Assembly: GCA_903822825.1 (NCBI GenBank)
Contig: CAIJQQ010000050.1
Span: 1-64,000 of the forward strand
Direction: 5' to 3'
DNA length: 64,000 nucleotides
Origin: an uncultured Burkholderiales bacterium
GTDB taxonomy: Bacteria > Pseudomonadota > Gammaproteobacteria > Burkholderiales > Burkholderiaceae_C
Shown here one piece after another: positions 1 to 7,946 of the stretch; position 1 is the first letter of the stretch, and every line of letters begins with the position of its first letter. Made by a program: the position numbers and the translations under genes. A model generated the notes under the pieces. That model was not told where the DNA came from. It made no database searches and saw only the letters and a program-made list of their open reading frames with translations.

Positions 1-1599
1 AATGAATTCATTGACCACCAGGTATTGGCGAACTGATTCGGTGCGTTGTTCGCTCAGTTTGATGTTGTTGAGGAACCCTTGTGGGGTTTCGTCGCCTGCG
101 TTGTTGCTGGTGTAACCTGAAATGATGATGCGCTCTGGGGCATACCGTTTCAACAGTTGTCCTAAGCGGTAGAGTTTGGTTTCCGTTTCTGAATCCAAAA
201 CAGCACTGTTGAACCCGAATGGAATGTAAATCCTGTTCCTGCAATCGTCCAGCAATTCGATGCGTTGATTCGCTTGGTCCAGTGAGATGCGCTGACCGTT
301 GACGTTGTTCTGGCTGGCGTCATTGATCAGGTCTGAATTCACGTCCGAATCGGTGAGGATGGCCACTTGTTGTGCCAAATGACCAGCGCTGATGGCAAAA
401 GAGTTCGTGGCCGGGATGAATTTGCAGGCGCGGTCGTGTGTTTTGCACCAGGTTGTCAAGGCGACGAATAAGAAAATCAGCAAAGTGGTTTTGACAAAAC
501 AAGACCGCAAGAAGGTGCTCAACAACAAAGCGCCTGCGCATACCATCAAGGCGTTCTGCGCCAAGGTTTGGCAATCTTGAAGGAAGCTTGGCCAGTAACC
601 AATGGTCAACCCCGCGCCCGAGCCGAGCAACAAAAGCAACCCCGCTGCCAGCAAAACCCACTTGTTGCTGATGCGCCAGTCGTTGCGCAAGAGGGTGGTG
701 TCCAACCAACAAACGACCGACATGAACAGCCAGAAAAGTCCAGCGACTTTCAAGGTACAAGCCAGCCATGTCAAACCAAACAGCAGCAATTGAAAGAACA
801 AGGAGCAGATCAAACAAGGGTTGCCTGTATCGATCACGTCCTCGTGGTCTTGCGAACGGGGCGCGGGCGCTGGATTGGATTCGTTCGATGCGCTGATTTG
901 ATCTAAAGGTGTATCTGGCTCTGGTGGTTTGAGCTCCACCGATTCATCCAACAGTCCGTAGGCGAGGCCTTGCAAGCGTCCATGCCGTTTGAGCTGGCCT
1001 CCCGCAGATCCCTCGTTGTCGGCGGTTTGGGTCCACTGATGGAGGCGGAAATTTTTAAGGCCGACACGGCTGACGCCCTCAGGTGTCTGCACATCGACAG
1101 GAAAAAGCAAGGGCTCGGTGAATGGGCGGACCTCATTGCGAGCCACACTGACAGGAGGGGTGTCGATTTTGCGGGGGTTTTTCAAATACCCGTGCTTGAA
1201 TTGGATATCGTAGAAAACGGGTTGTCCGGTCAGACCCAATGAATGGCGTTGAGCGGGCTGCAAGATGCCCTCGTAGTCGCCGTCAAACTCGCCGCAAAGC
1301 CAAGTGCCCTTGCTGTCCTCCGTTGCAACAGACAGGTTGAGTTTGAACCAACTGCCTTGTTCACTGTCCCACCAGTCATATGTGCCCTGGTGGCAGGAGG
1401 AGCAATGGATGTCCGGGCTGTTCAGTGCGGTTTGCGGCTCGCCGCAACCATTGCAAATGAGAGCGACCCTTCCGGAGAATGGATCGAGAGTGAAATGGCC
1501 AGTACCACCGGGCCCACACTTCTGACACGCAGGCACCAGTGGGGTGTTTTCGGTTTCACACCTGAAGCACACGTACTGGTAATTTCGTGTCGAGGTCAT
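1..1599 (-). CDS. Zinc-ribbon / multi-TM / OmpA-like fusion membrane protein (3' end off window)
   Basis: The frame is open from ATG 1599 to the left window edge, giving 533 residues with no stop. Residues 11-69 hold two zinc-ribbon-like units of paired CxxC motifs (C11/C14 with C25/C28, and C49/C52 with C66/C69). A hydrophilic, Pro-rich stretch follows. Four or five hydrophobic segments lie at roughly 258-300, 314-336, 348-364 and 371-386. From about 453 there is an OmpA/MotB C-terminal-like fold, with the strand IYIPFGFNSAVLD, then IIISGYT and an N..LS..R helix. The Asp usual in the GHTD motif is Ser here, while the Arg of LSEQR is kept. I infer an inner-membrane protein with cytosolic ribbons and a periplasmic, possibly peptidoglycan-contacting, end. 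I do not recognise a named family, and no signal peptide is visible. Confidence 0.8.
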   Translation of the reverse strand, partial: MTSTRNYQYVCFRCETENTPLVPACQKCGPGGTGHFTLDPFSGRVALICNGCGEPQTALNSPDIHCSSCHQGTYDWWDSEQGSWFKLNLSVATEDSKGTWLCGEFDGDYEGILQPAQRHSLGLTGQPVFYDIQFKHGYLKNPRKIDTPPVSVARNEVRPFTEPLLFPVDVQTPEGVSRVGLKNFRLHQWTQTADNEGSAGGQLKRHGRLQGLAYGLLDESVELKPPEPDTPLDQISASNESNPAPAPRSQDHEDVIDTGNPCLICSLFFQLLLFGLTWLACTLKVAGLFWLFMSVVCWLDTTLLRNDWRISNKWVLLAAGLLLLLGSGAGLTIGYWPSFLQDCQTLAQNALMVCAGALLLSTFLRSCFVKTTLLIFLFVALTTWCKTHDRACKFIPATNSFAISAGHLAQQVAILTDSDVNSDLINDASQNNVNGQRISLDQANQRIELLDDCRNRIYIPFGFNSAVLDSETETKLYRLGQLLKRYAPERIIISGYTSNNAGDETPQGFLNNIKLSEQRTESVRQYLVVNEFI

Positions 1600-1640
1600 C
1601 TCATGATTTTGCTGAATTTGTTATTTTTAATGTAACAGAG

Positions 1641-2213
1641 TTAGATGTGAAACGCTGCCAAAGCGCCCACCACCACGCCAATGGCACCCGCGCCGTACAT
1701 CACGTACTCGAGCCACTTGCGACGCGACAGCAGGGCAATCGCTGCCATGGCGATCGACACCTGCAGCACGGTGGTCGCTTGCGCCCAGCGGTGGTGCTGG
1801 TGCATTTGCTCGTCAGAGGCTTCGTCCCAATGCTTGGAGTCGGCTTCGAGCTTTTCGGCGGCGGCCTTGATTTCGGCTTTTTCGCCTTTGTAGCGTTTGA
1901 TTTCGTCCTGGTAGAACTCCCTCTTGGCAGGGGCCAGTTCCATGGCCAGCTCGCTCAGGTTTTGCTTGCTGCTCTTGGCCTGGTAGTAGTTCCACTGGTT
2001 GGAGGCTTCGGTCTTCTTGATGGCCGCGTTGTTCTTGTACAGACCGGCATTGGCCTGAGTTGCGCCGCCCATGTAGCCAAAAATCGCACCCACCGTGGCA
2101 ATCACCGCGGTGAACATGGCGATCGAGCTGGTGTGGCCATCGCCGTGGCCTTGGGCTGCATGCTCGAGCTCGTGGTCGTGGGGGCCGTGAACGTGAAAAC
2201 CTTGTCCGGACAT
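1641..2213 (-). CDS. DUF4337-like membrane protein
   Basis: A 190-residue protein that looks like the DUF4337 family, whose function is unknown. The N-terminus is His-rich (HVHGPHDHELEH). A first hydrophobic helix lies at about 31-52. A charged, probably coiled-coil, middle follows (about 60-140, rich in Lys, Glu and Ala). Two helices at about 143-188 finish the protein, so both ends are probably membrane-anchored around a soluble helical hairpin. It starts 9 bases after folA ends, so it probably shares the thyA-folA transcript. The His-rich N-terminus might bind metal, but this is speculation. Confidence 0.75.
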   Translation of the reverse strand: MSGQGFHVHGPHDHELEHAAQGHGDGHTSSIAMFTAVIATVGAIFGYMGGATQANAGLYKNNAAIKKTEASNQWNYYQAKSSKQNLSELAMELAPAKREFYQDEIKRYKGEKAEIKAAAEKLEADSKHWDEASDEQMHQHHRWAQATTVLQVSIAMAAIALLSRRKWLEYVMYGAGAIGVVVGALAAFHI

Positions 2214-2222
2214 GTTGTCTCC

Positions 2223-2711
2223 TCAGATGGATTGTTGGTAGCGTACAAAACTGAAAGGCAGGCCATTGGCCGCCAAATGGGATTCTCTTTGCACTTCGTG
2301 CCACCGGGATGACAGTGTGGGCGCGAACGCGTCACCATCAAAGTCGGCGTGGATTTCGGTGACGACAGCGGTGCTGGCCAGTGGTTCTGCCTGGCGGTAA
2401 ATTTCAGCGCCGCCCATGATCCAGGCGTCGGCCACATCGCCGCACAGGCGCATGGCGTCTTCGATCGAGTGGGCACGCAAAGCGCCTTCGGCTTGCCAGT
2501 CGGCTTGGCGTGTGATGACGATGTTCAGGCGACCGGGCAGAGGGCGGAATCGGGCGGGCAGCGAGTCCCAAGTCTTGCGGCCCATGATCACGGGCTGGCC
2601 CAGCGTGACGCGCTTGAAGTGCGCCAAGTCTTCGGGCAGGTGCCAGGGCATTTGTCCGTCTTTGCCAATCGTGCCGTTGCGGGCGCAGGCATAAATCAGG
2701 TGCAGCTTCAT
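2223..2711 (-). CDS. folA: Dihydrofolate reductase
   Basis: FolA reduces dihydrofolate to tetrahydrofolate with NADPH, regenerating the cofactor consumed by thymidylate synthase. The 162 residues match the usual length. Family motifs are visible: the N-terminal strand LIYACARNGTIG, the active-site PWHLPEDLAHFK segment with the acidic residue that protonates substrate, the MGRKTWDSLP NADPH-binding stretch, and WIMGGAEIY. It begins 11 bases after thyA ends, the common thyA-folA arrangement. Cytosolic. Confidence 0.97.
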   Translation of the reverse strand: MKLHLIYACARNGTIGKDGQMPWHLPEDLAHFKRVTLGQPVIMGRKTWDSLPARFRPLPGRLNIVITRQADWQAEGALRAHSIEDAMRLCGDVADAWIMGGAEIYRQAEPLASTAVVTEIHADFDGDAFAPTLSSRWHEVQRESHLAANGLPFSFVRYQQSI

Positions 2712-2722
2712 TCAGCCTGACC

Positions 2723-3574
2723 TCAGACAGCCACGGGGGCTTTGATGGCGGGGTGGTGTTCGTAACCCACGACTTCGAAGTCTTCGTAGGCGTAGTCAAA
2801 AATCGAAGCGGGTTTGCGCAAGATGCGCAGCGTCGGGTAAGCCATGGGCGCGCGGCTCAGCTGCAGCTCGACCTGCTCATGGTGGTTGCTGTAGATGTGG
2901 CAGTCGCCACCCGTCCAGATGAAGTCGCCGACGTCCATGTCGCACTGCTGCGCGATCATGTGGGTGAGCAGCGCGTAACTCGCGATGTTGAAAGGCACGC
3001 CCAAGAAGATGTCTGCGCTGCGCTGGTAGAGCTGGCAGCTGAGTTTGGCTTTCTCACCGGGGTTTTGCGGCGGGGCCACATAAAACTGGAAGAAAGCGTG
3101 ACATGGCATGAGCGCCATCTGGTCCAGCTCGGCCACGTTCCAGGCGCTCACGATGATGCGGCGCGAATCGGGGTTGTTTTGGAGGGTGTCCATGACCTGC
3201 TGGATTTGGTCAATGTGGCCGCCGCCGGGCGTGGGCCAGTTGCGCCACTGCACGCCATACACCGGGCCCAGATCGCCATCTTCGCGTGCCCACTCGTCCC
3301 AGATGGTGCAGCCGCGTTCTTGCAGCCACTTCACGTTGCTGTCGCCACGCAAAAACCACAACAGTTCCACGATGATGGCCTTCAAAAAGACCTTCTTTGT
3401 GGTGACCAGTGGAAAGCCTTCGTTCAAATCAAAGCGCATCTGGTGACCAAACACGCTCTTGGTGCCGGTGCCGGTGCGGTCACCCTTTTGCACACCCGTC
3501 GTGTAGACGTGGCGCATGAAGTCTTCGTACTGGCTGCGGACAGGGCGATGGAGGTGGAGGTCTGGGGTGCTCAT
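2723..3574 (-). CDS. thyA: Thymidylate synthase
   Basis: ThyA methylates dUMP to dTMP using methylene-tetrahydrofolate. The ATG at 3574 gives [11 protein letters not shown] and 283 residues. An upstream in-frame non-ATG codon at 3604 would add ten unconserved residues and is rejected. Motifs seen: RTGTGTKS phosphate-binding loop, the catalytic Cys158 in [24 protein letters not shown] and [10 protein letters not shown]. There is a small insertion after the catalytic strand ([10 protein letters not shown]) relative to the E. coli enzyme. It is followed directly by folA, with the aldo/keto reductase gene upstream on the same strand. Confidence 0.97.
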   Translation of the reverse strand: MSTPDLHLHRPVRSQYEDFMRHVYTTGVQKGDRTGTGTKSVFGHQMRFDLNEGFPLVTTKKVFLKAIIVELLWFLRGDSNVKWLQERGCTIWDEWAREDGDLGPVYGVQWRNWPTPGGGHIDQIQQVMDTLQNNPDSRRIIVSAWNVAELDQMALMPCHAFFQFYVAPPQNPGEKAKLSCQLYQRSADIFLGVPFNIASYALLTHMIAQQCDMDVGDFIWTGGDCHIYSNHHEQVELQLSRAPMAYPTLRILRKPASIFDYAYEDFEVVGYEHHPAIKAPVAV

Positions 3575-3621
3575 GGGCACAAGTTTAATGGACTTGCCCC
3601 CCAAGGCGGGCGAGCAAAGGG

Positions 3622-4488
3622 TCAGGTCACATCATGCCCCGTGCTGGCGTTCCAGATCTGGGTCCATTGCTGAACGCTCAGGCGCAGTTGCGTGGCCGTG
3701 ACGGCTTCTTGCAGCCCGGTGAGTCGCCCCGTGCCGGTGACCAAGTGCGGCAGGCTGGGGTGGCGCAGCACCCAGGCGTAAGCGGCTGTGGCCAAACTCA
3801 CGCCGTGCGCGTCGGCCACGGCCTCAAGGGCCACCCGTGTAAGCGCGGCTTGCTCGCCCGGGTCGCTGATCAGGCGCCCGCCCGCCAGCGGCGACCAGAC
3901 CATGGGCCTGCGGCGCAATCGCTGGGCCTGGTCCAGCGTGCCGTCCAGCAGGGCGGTGGTGTGCAGGGCCGACAGCTCGATCTGGTGGGTGGCCAGCGGG
4001 ATTCGGCTGTCGAGCAGCTCAAACTGCTGCACCGAGTGCTTGCTCACGCCAAACTCCAGCACCTTGCCTTCGCGCTGCAAGGCTTCAAAGCATCGGGCCA
4101 CTTCGTCAGCGTCCATCAGCGGGTCCGGGCCTTGGATCAGCAGCAGGTCCAGCCGATCGGTGCCCAGCGCTTTCAGGCTGTCTTGCACACTGGTGCGGAT
4201 GTGCTGGGCTGTGGTGTTGTAGTGCTTGAGGCTGTGCTCGGGCCGCTGGCTTGAATGCAGGGCGATGCCGCATTTGCTCACCATTTGCATTTGTTGGCGC
4301 AGGGCCGGCTTCAGCCGCAAGGCCTCGCCAAACAGGTCCTGCACCGCGCAGTCGCCATGAATGTCAGCATGGTCGAAACTGGTGATGCCCAGTGCCAACG
4401 CGTCTTCGATCCAGACCAGGCGTTCAGCAGTTGTCAAATTCCAGCGGGCCATGTGCATGGTCCCGGCCACGATGGTGGACAGGTTCAT
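3622..4488 (-). CDS. Aldo/keto reductase-like protein with altered catalytic tetrad
   Basis: A 288-residue TIM-barrel protein of the aldo/keto reductase superfamily, closest in look to the YdhF type ([22 protein letters not shown]). In active family members an Asp-Tyr-Lys-His tetrad does the chemistry. Here Asp39 and Lys72 are present, but the Tyr position is His44 (ADIHG instead of ADIYG). The active-site His position is Gln119 (LLIQGPDP instead of LLIHRPDP). It may therefore have lost reductase activity, or use different chemistry. Its ATG overlaps the stop of the FAD-linked oxidase gene (ATGA), so the two are translationally coupled. Confidence 0.85.
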   Translation of the reverse strand: MNLSTIVAGTMHMARWNLTTAERLVWIEDALALGITSFDHADIHGDCAVQDLFGEALRLKPALRQQMQMVSKCGIALHSSQRPEHSLKHYNTTAQHIRTSVQDSLKALGTDRLDLLLIQGPDPLMDADEVARCFEALQREGKVLEFGVSKHSVQQFELLDSRIPLATHQIELSALHTTALLDGTLDQAQRLRRRPMVWSPLAGGRLISDPGEQAALTRVALEAVADAHGVSLATAAYAWVLRHPSLPHLVTGTGRLTGLQEAVTATQLRLSVQQWTQIWNASTGHDVT

Positions 4489-5906
4489 GCGAGCACTTTG
4501 CGGGGGTTCAGAATGCCTTGCGGGTCGAGGGCGCGCTTGATGGCGTGCATCATGGCCAGGGCCGTGGCGTCTTTGTAGTGGGGCAGTTTGCCGGCCTTGA
4601 GTTCGCCTACGCCGTGCTCGGCGCTGATGGAGCCCTTGAAGCGCGTGACCTGCTCAAACACCAGGGTGTTGACGCGTTCTTCCCAGTCGCGCAAAAAAGC
4701 CTGGCCGTCTGCACCTTCGGGGGCCTGCACGTTGTAGTGCAGGTTGCCGTCGCCCAGGTGGCCGAAGTCCACCAAGCGCACGCCCGGAATGTGCTCTGTC
4801 AGCAGCGCGTCGGTCTCGGCCACAAAAGCCGGAATGCGCGAGACCGGAATGCTGATGTCGTGTTTGATGTTCAGGCCTTCTTCGGCCTGGGCCAGTGGGA
4901 TGCTTTCGCGGATGTGCCACAGACCCCGCGCTTGGGCGATGTTTTCGGCCACCACAGCATCACTCACACAGCCTGCCTCCATGGCTGCTTCGAGCAAGGC
5001 CTCGAATTGGCCTCGGGCGTGGGTTTCGCTTTCGCTGTCCGAGTTTTCAAGCAGCACGCACCAAGGGCCGTCTTTGAACAGCGGCACCCGCAGCTGAGGG
5101 TAGTGTTTGTCGACCAGGCTGAGGGCGAATTGCCCCATGACCTCAAAGCCTGTGAGGCCGGGGCCGAGTTGTTGATGTGCCAGGCCCAGCAGCTTCACCG
5201 CCGCCGCCATGCTGGGCACGCCCGCCCAGGCTGTCAGCTGCACGGCGGGCAGGGGGTACAGCTTCATGGTGGCCGCGGTGATGATGCCCAGCGTGCCTTC
5301 GCTGCCGATCATCAGGTGTCGCAGGTCGTAGCCCGTGTTGTCCTTGCGCAGTCCCGTGAGGCCGTGCCAGACCTCGCCGCTGGCGGTCACGACTTCCAGG
5401 CCCAGGCAAAGGTCGCGGGTGTTGCCGTATCGCACCACTTGGGTGCCGCCCGCGTTGGTCCCCAGGTTGCCGCCAATGGTGCAGCTGCCCTCGGCAGCCA
5501 AGCTCAATGGAAACAGCAGACCTTCTTTTTCAGCGGTGTCATGCAGGTTCTGCAGCACGCAACCGGCCTCCACGGTCATCGTCAGGTTGTCCTTGTCGAT
5601 GGCCCGCACCGCGTTCATGCGGGTCATGCTCAGCACGACCTGGGTGCCCGAGTTGTCGGGCACCGAGCCAACCACCAGGCCCGTATTGCCCCCTTGCGGC
5701 ACGATCGAGGTGCCTGCGGCGGCGCAGGCTTTGACCACGGCCGCGACTTCGGCCGTGGATGCTGGTCGCACCACCGCCAGAGCCTGGCCCCGGCTGCGTT
5801 TGCGCCAGTCCTGCTCCCAGGCGCTCAAGTCGGTGCGGGGATCTTCATGGGTGAGCACATGGGCATCGCCACAAATGCCGCGCAAGGTGTTGATCAAGGC
5901 GTTCAT
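4485..5906 (-). CDS. FAD-linked oxidase, D-2-hydroxyacid dehydrogenase type
   Basis: A 473-residue flavoprotein of the GlcD / D-lactate / D-2-hydroxyglutarate dehydrogenase family. The PCMH-type FAD domain (about 40-220) shows PQGGNTGLVVGSVP, GGNLGTNAGGTQVVRYGNTRD and IGSEGTLGIITAATMKLYP. The C-terminal FAD-oxidase domain shows VDFGHLGDGNLHYNV and a SAEHGVGELK stretch near the end. The start at 5906 is preceded by a GGAGA ribosome site and overlaps the DUF2069 stop. The exact 2-hydroxyacid is not readable from sequence. Electrons probably pass to an ETF or quinone, and an ETF-QO gene lies elsewhere in the window. Confidence 0.9.
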   Translation of the reverse strand: MNALINTLRGICGDAHVLTHEDPRTDLSAWEQDWRKRSRGQALAVVRPASTAEVAAVVKACAAAGTSIVPQGGNTGLVVGSVPDNSGTQVVLSMTRMNAVRAIDKDNLTMTVEAGCVLQNLHDTAEKEGLLFPLSLAAEGSCTIGGNLGTNAGGTQVVRYGNTRDLCLGLEVVTASGEVWHGLTGLRKDNTGYDLRHLMIGSEGTLGIITAATMKLYPLPAVQLTAWAGVPSMAAAVKLLGLAHQQLGPGLTGFEVMGQFALSLVDKHYPQLRVPLFKDGPWCVLLENSDSESETHARGQFEALLEAAMEAGCVSDAVVAENIAQARGLWHIRESIPLAQAEEGLNIKHDISIPVSRIPAFVAETDALLTEHIPGVRLVDFGHLGDGNLHYNVQAPEGADGQAFLRDWEERVNTLVFEQVTRFKGSISAEHGVGELKAGKLPHYKDATALAMMHAIKRALDPQGILNPRKVLA

Positions 5907-6325
5907 GCCGTCTCCGATGGCGAGGTGGCTGGGGTCAGGGCTTCCTGCTCCAGCCGCACGGCCTGAAAACGCCAGCGCACATGCAGTGTGCAGGCCACAA
6001 ACAAGGAAAGGCACAGCAGACCTTCGAGCATGGCCAGGCCAGACGACGGCCAGCGGTCGCTCCAGCTGCGCACGGCGGCTTCGGTGAAGTACAGCCAAAT
6101 CACCAGACTGACCCAGCGGTAGGTGTACATGCGGTTTTTCAGCAACCCGGCCAGCGGGATGCACAGCGGCAGCACCTTGAGCACCCACCAGGAGCCGCCC
6201 GGACGCAGGGGCGCCAACCAAAGCTCCCAAACCAAGCACAAAAAGATCAGGCCGATCAGGCTGCCCGTGGCCAGCCAGCGGGTCAAGTTCACGCGTCGGC
6301 GGAGTGTGTCAGGGTTTGGGTTCAT
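5903..6325 (-). CDS. DUF2069 membrane protein
   Basis: A 140-residue integral membrane protein with four hydrophobic segments (about 13-35, 47-62, 68-88, 97-118) and a charged C-terminus. It resembles the DUF2069 family, whose role is unknown. The stop codon overlaps the start of the FAD-linked oxidase gene (ATGA). An alternative in-frame ATG nine codons upstream (6352) is possible but would overlap the divergent yihY-like start. Confidence 0.75.
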   Translation of the reverse strand: MNPNPDTLRRRVNLTRWLATGSLIGLIFLCLVWELWLAPLRPGGSWWVLKVLPLCIPLAGLLKNRMYTYRWVSLVIWLYFTEAAVRSWSDRWPSSGLAMLEGLLCLSLFVACTLHVRWRFQAVRLEQEALTPATSPSETA

Positions 6326-6346
6326 GGCGATGGCATCATAACGGGC

Positions 6347-7591
6347 ATGCATATTCATTCTTCTCATGCGGGTTGGCGCGAACAAATGCTCGGGTGGTGG
6401 CAAGAAATCGCAGCCGTGCCTTGGCGACAAATGGCCTCTATTTTGTGGGGGCGCTTTCGCGACGCCCGTTTGGGGGTCAGTGCCAGCTCGCTCACCTTCA
6501 CCACTTTGTTGGCATTGGTGCCTTTGTTCACGGTGGGCCTGGCCTTGTTTGCGGCCTTTCCGATGTTTGGCAAGTTCCAAGACTCGATTCAGCGCTGGCT
6601 GATCGACAGCCTGGTGCCCGACAGCATCTCGCGCCAGGTGCTGGGCTACCTGACTCAGTTCGCTCGCAAGGCCGCTCGCCTGGGCACGATGGGCCTGGTG
6701 GCCTTGCTGGTGTCGGCCATCGCCTTGATGGTGACGATCGAGCGCACCTTGAGCCAGATCTGGCGGCTTGACCGTTCCCGCCCCTTGCCTCAACGCGTGT
6801 TGCTTTATTGGTCGGCCATCACCTTGGGGCCTTTGCTGCTGGGCGCGAGCCTGGCCATCACGTCCTATGTGCTGTCGGCCTCGCGAGACGTGGTGGACGC
6901 GCTGCCTTCTGCTTTGCGCTGGCTGCTAGACAGCTTCGAGTTCGTGCTTCTGGTGCTGAGCGTGAGTGGCCTGTATTTTTATGTGCCCTACACAAGGGTT
7001 CGATGGCGGCATGCGCTCACGGCGGGCTTGCTGGTGGCCTTGGGCATCGAGTTGGCCAAGAAGATACTGGCGGTTTACCTGACCCAAATTCCAACGTATT
7101 CGACCATTTACGGGGCCTTTGCGGCTGTGCCGATTTTGCTGGTTTGGGTCTATGTCGCCTGGGTCATCGTGCTGTTGGGGGCTGTGGTGGCCGCCACACT
7201 GCCCGAGTTGGGACGTCAGGCTTGGCGCAAATCTGAAGGGGCGGGTTGGCACTTCAAGGTGGCGCTGGAGTTGCTGGCGGCATTGCACAGCGTGCGCGGC
7301 CAAGAAGAGCGGGGCTTGAACCTCACGCGCTTGTCGATCAAGCTGCAGGTCGAGCCGAGTGTCTTGGCTGGACTGCTGACCCAATTGCAAGCGTTGGACT
7401 GGGTCGGTACGCTGCGAGAAGAGGGCGGCATGGCCGATGCCAGGCATGTGTTGTTGATCGAGCCAGAAGCCACTCCGCTGGCACCGTTGGTGGATTGTTT
7501 GTTGCTCTCGCACGGGGCCCCAATCGAGCCTTTGTGGCGCGCCATCCGACTGGATCAGGCTCGGGTGTCAGAGGCCTTACCCCGCATGTGA
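6347..7591 (+). CDS. YihY/UPF0761 family inner-membrane protein
   Basis: A 414-residue polytopic membrane protein of the YihY/BrkB family (UPF0761). Family features: the N-terminal RFRDARLGVSASSLTFTTLLALVPL segment, then about six transmembrane helices up to residue about 290 (including FYVPYTRVRWRHALTAGLL and YGAFAAVPILLVWVYVAW). A soluble C-terminal domain of about 120 residues follows, with a possible winged-helix look. Members were once called ribonuclease BN, but that activity belongs elsewhere, so no enzymatic role is proposed. ATG 6347 was chosen; ATG 6386 is also possible. It is divergent from DUF2069, with only 21 bases between the starts. Confidence 0.85.
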   Translation: MHIHSSHAGWREQMLGWWQEIAAVPWRQMASILWGRFRDARLGVSASSLTFTTLLALVPLFTVGLALFAAFPMFGKFQDSIQRWLIDSLVPDSISRQVLGYLTQFARKAARLGTMGLVALLVSAIALMVTIERTLSQIWRLDRSRPLPQRVLLYWSAITLGPLLLGASLAITSYVLSASRDVVDALPSALRWLLDSFEFVLLVLSVSGLYFYVPYTRVRWRHALTAGLLVALGIELAKKILAVYLTQIPTYSTIYGAFAAVPILLVWVYVAWVIVLLGAVVAATLPELGRQAWRKSEGAGWHFKVALELLAALHSVRGQEERGLNLTRLSIKLQVEPSVLAGLLTQLQALDWVGTLREEGGMADARHVLLIEPEATPLAPLVDCLLLSHGAPIEPLWRAIRLDQARVSEALPRM

Positions 7592-7599
7592 TGCCTTCT

Positions 7600-7926
7600 T
7601 CAGAAAGCGATCTTGCGGGTCCACATGTCCTTGTACATGACCCAGTCACCCATGAAGCTGTAGAGCGGACGCTTGAAGCTCGCGGGCTTGTTTTTTTCAA
7701 AGCCGAAGTGCCCGAGCCAAGCGCAGCCGTAGCCACACAAGAGGCCGTATGCCAGGTACTGAGGCTTGCCTGAGACCAGCAACATGCCCAAGCACACCAG
7801 CGACAAGGTGCTGCCTAAAAAGTGCAGTCGTCGGCAGGTTCGGTGGCTGTGCTCGCTCAGGTAAAAAGGATAGAACTCTGCAAAACTGTTGTGTCTGATT
7901 CGTGTGTCGGTGTTGTTGGCGTCCAT
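7600..7926 (-). CDS. DUF962 / Mpo1-like membrane protein
   Basis: A 108-residue small membrane protein of the DUF962 family. Yeast Mpo1, the characterised member, is an Fe(II)-dependent dioxygenase in alpha-oxidation of 2-hydroxy fatty acids. The conserved elements are present: HSHRTCRRLHFLG near the N-terminus, two hydrophobic spans, WLGHFGFEKNKPASF and MGDWVMYKDMW. A GGAGA ribosome site precedes the ATG, 20 bases after the P450 stop, so it ends the metY-like/hydrolase/P450 operon. Whether it acts on lipids here is inference. Confidence 0.85.
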   Translation of the reverse strand: MDANNTDTRIRHNSFAEFYPFYLSEHSHRTCRRLHFLGSTLSLVCLGMLLVSGKPQYLAYGLLCGYGCAWLGHFGFEKNKPASFKRPLYSFMGDWVMYKDMWTRKIAF

Positions 7927-7946
7927 GTCTTGTCTCCTGGTGTGTT

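Noticed and set aside
320..817. 165-codon minus-strand frame near the left edge
   Set aside because: It is a different frame of the same strand as the large zinc-ribbon/OmpA-like gene, which runs through the whole region without a stop.
4392..5966. Long plus-strand reading frame (524 codons) over the FAD-linked oxidase gene
   Set aside because: It lies opposite a clear flavoenzyme, has low-complexity His/Gln/Ala-rich translation and no motif: a GC-rich antisense shadow.
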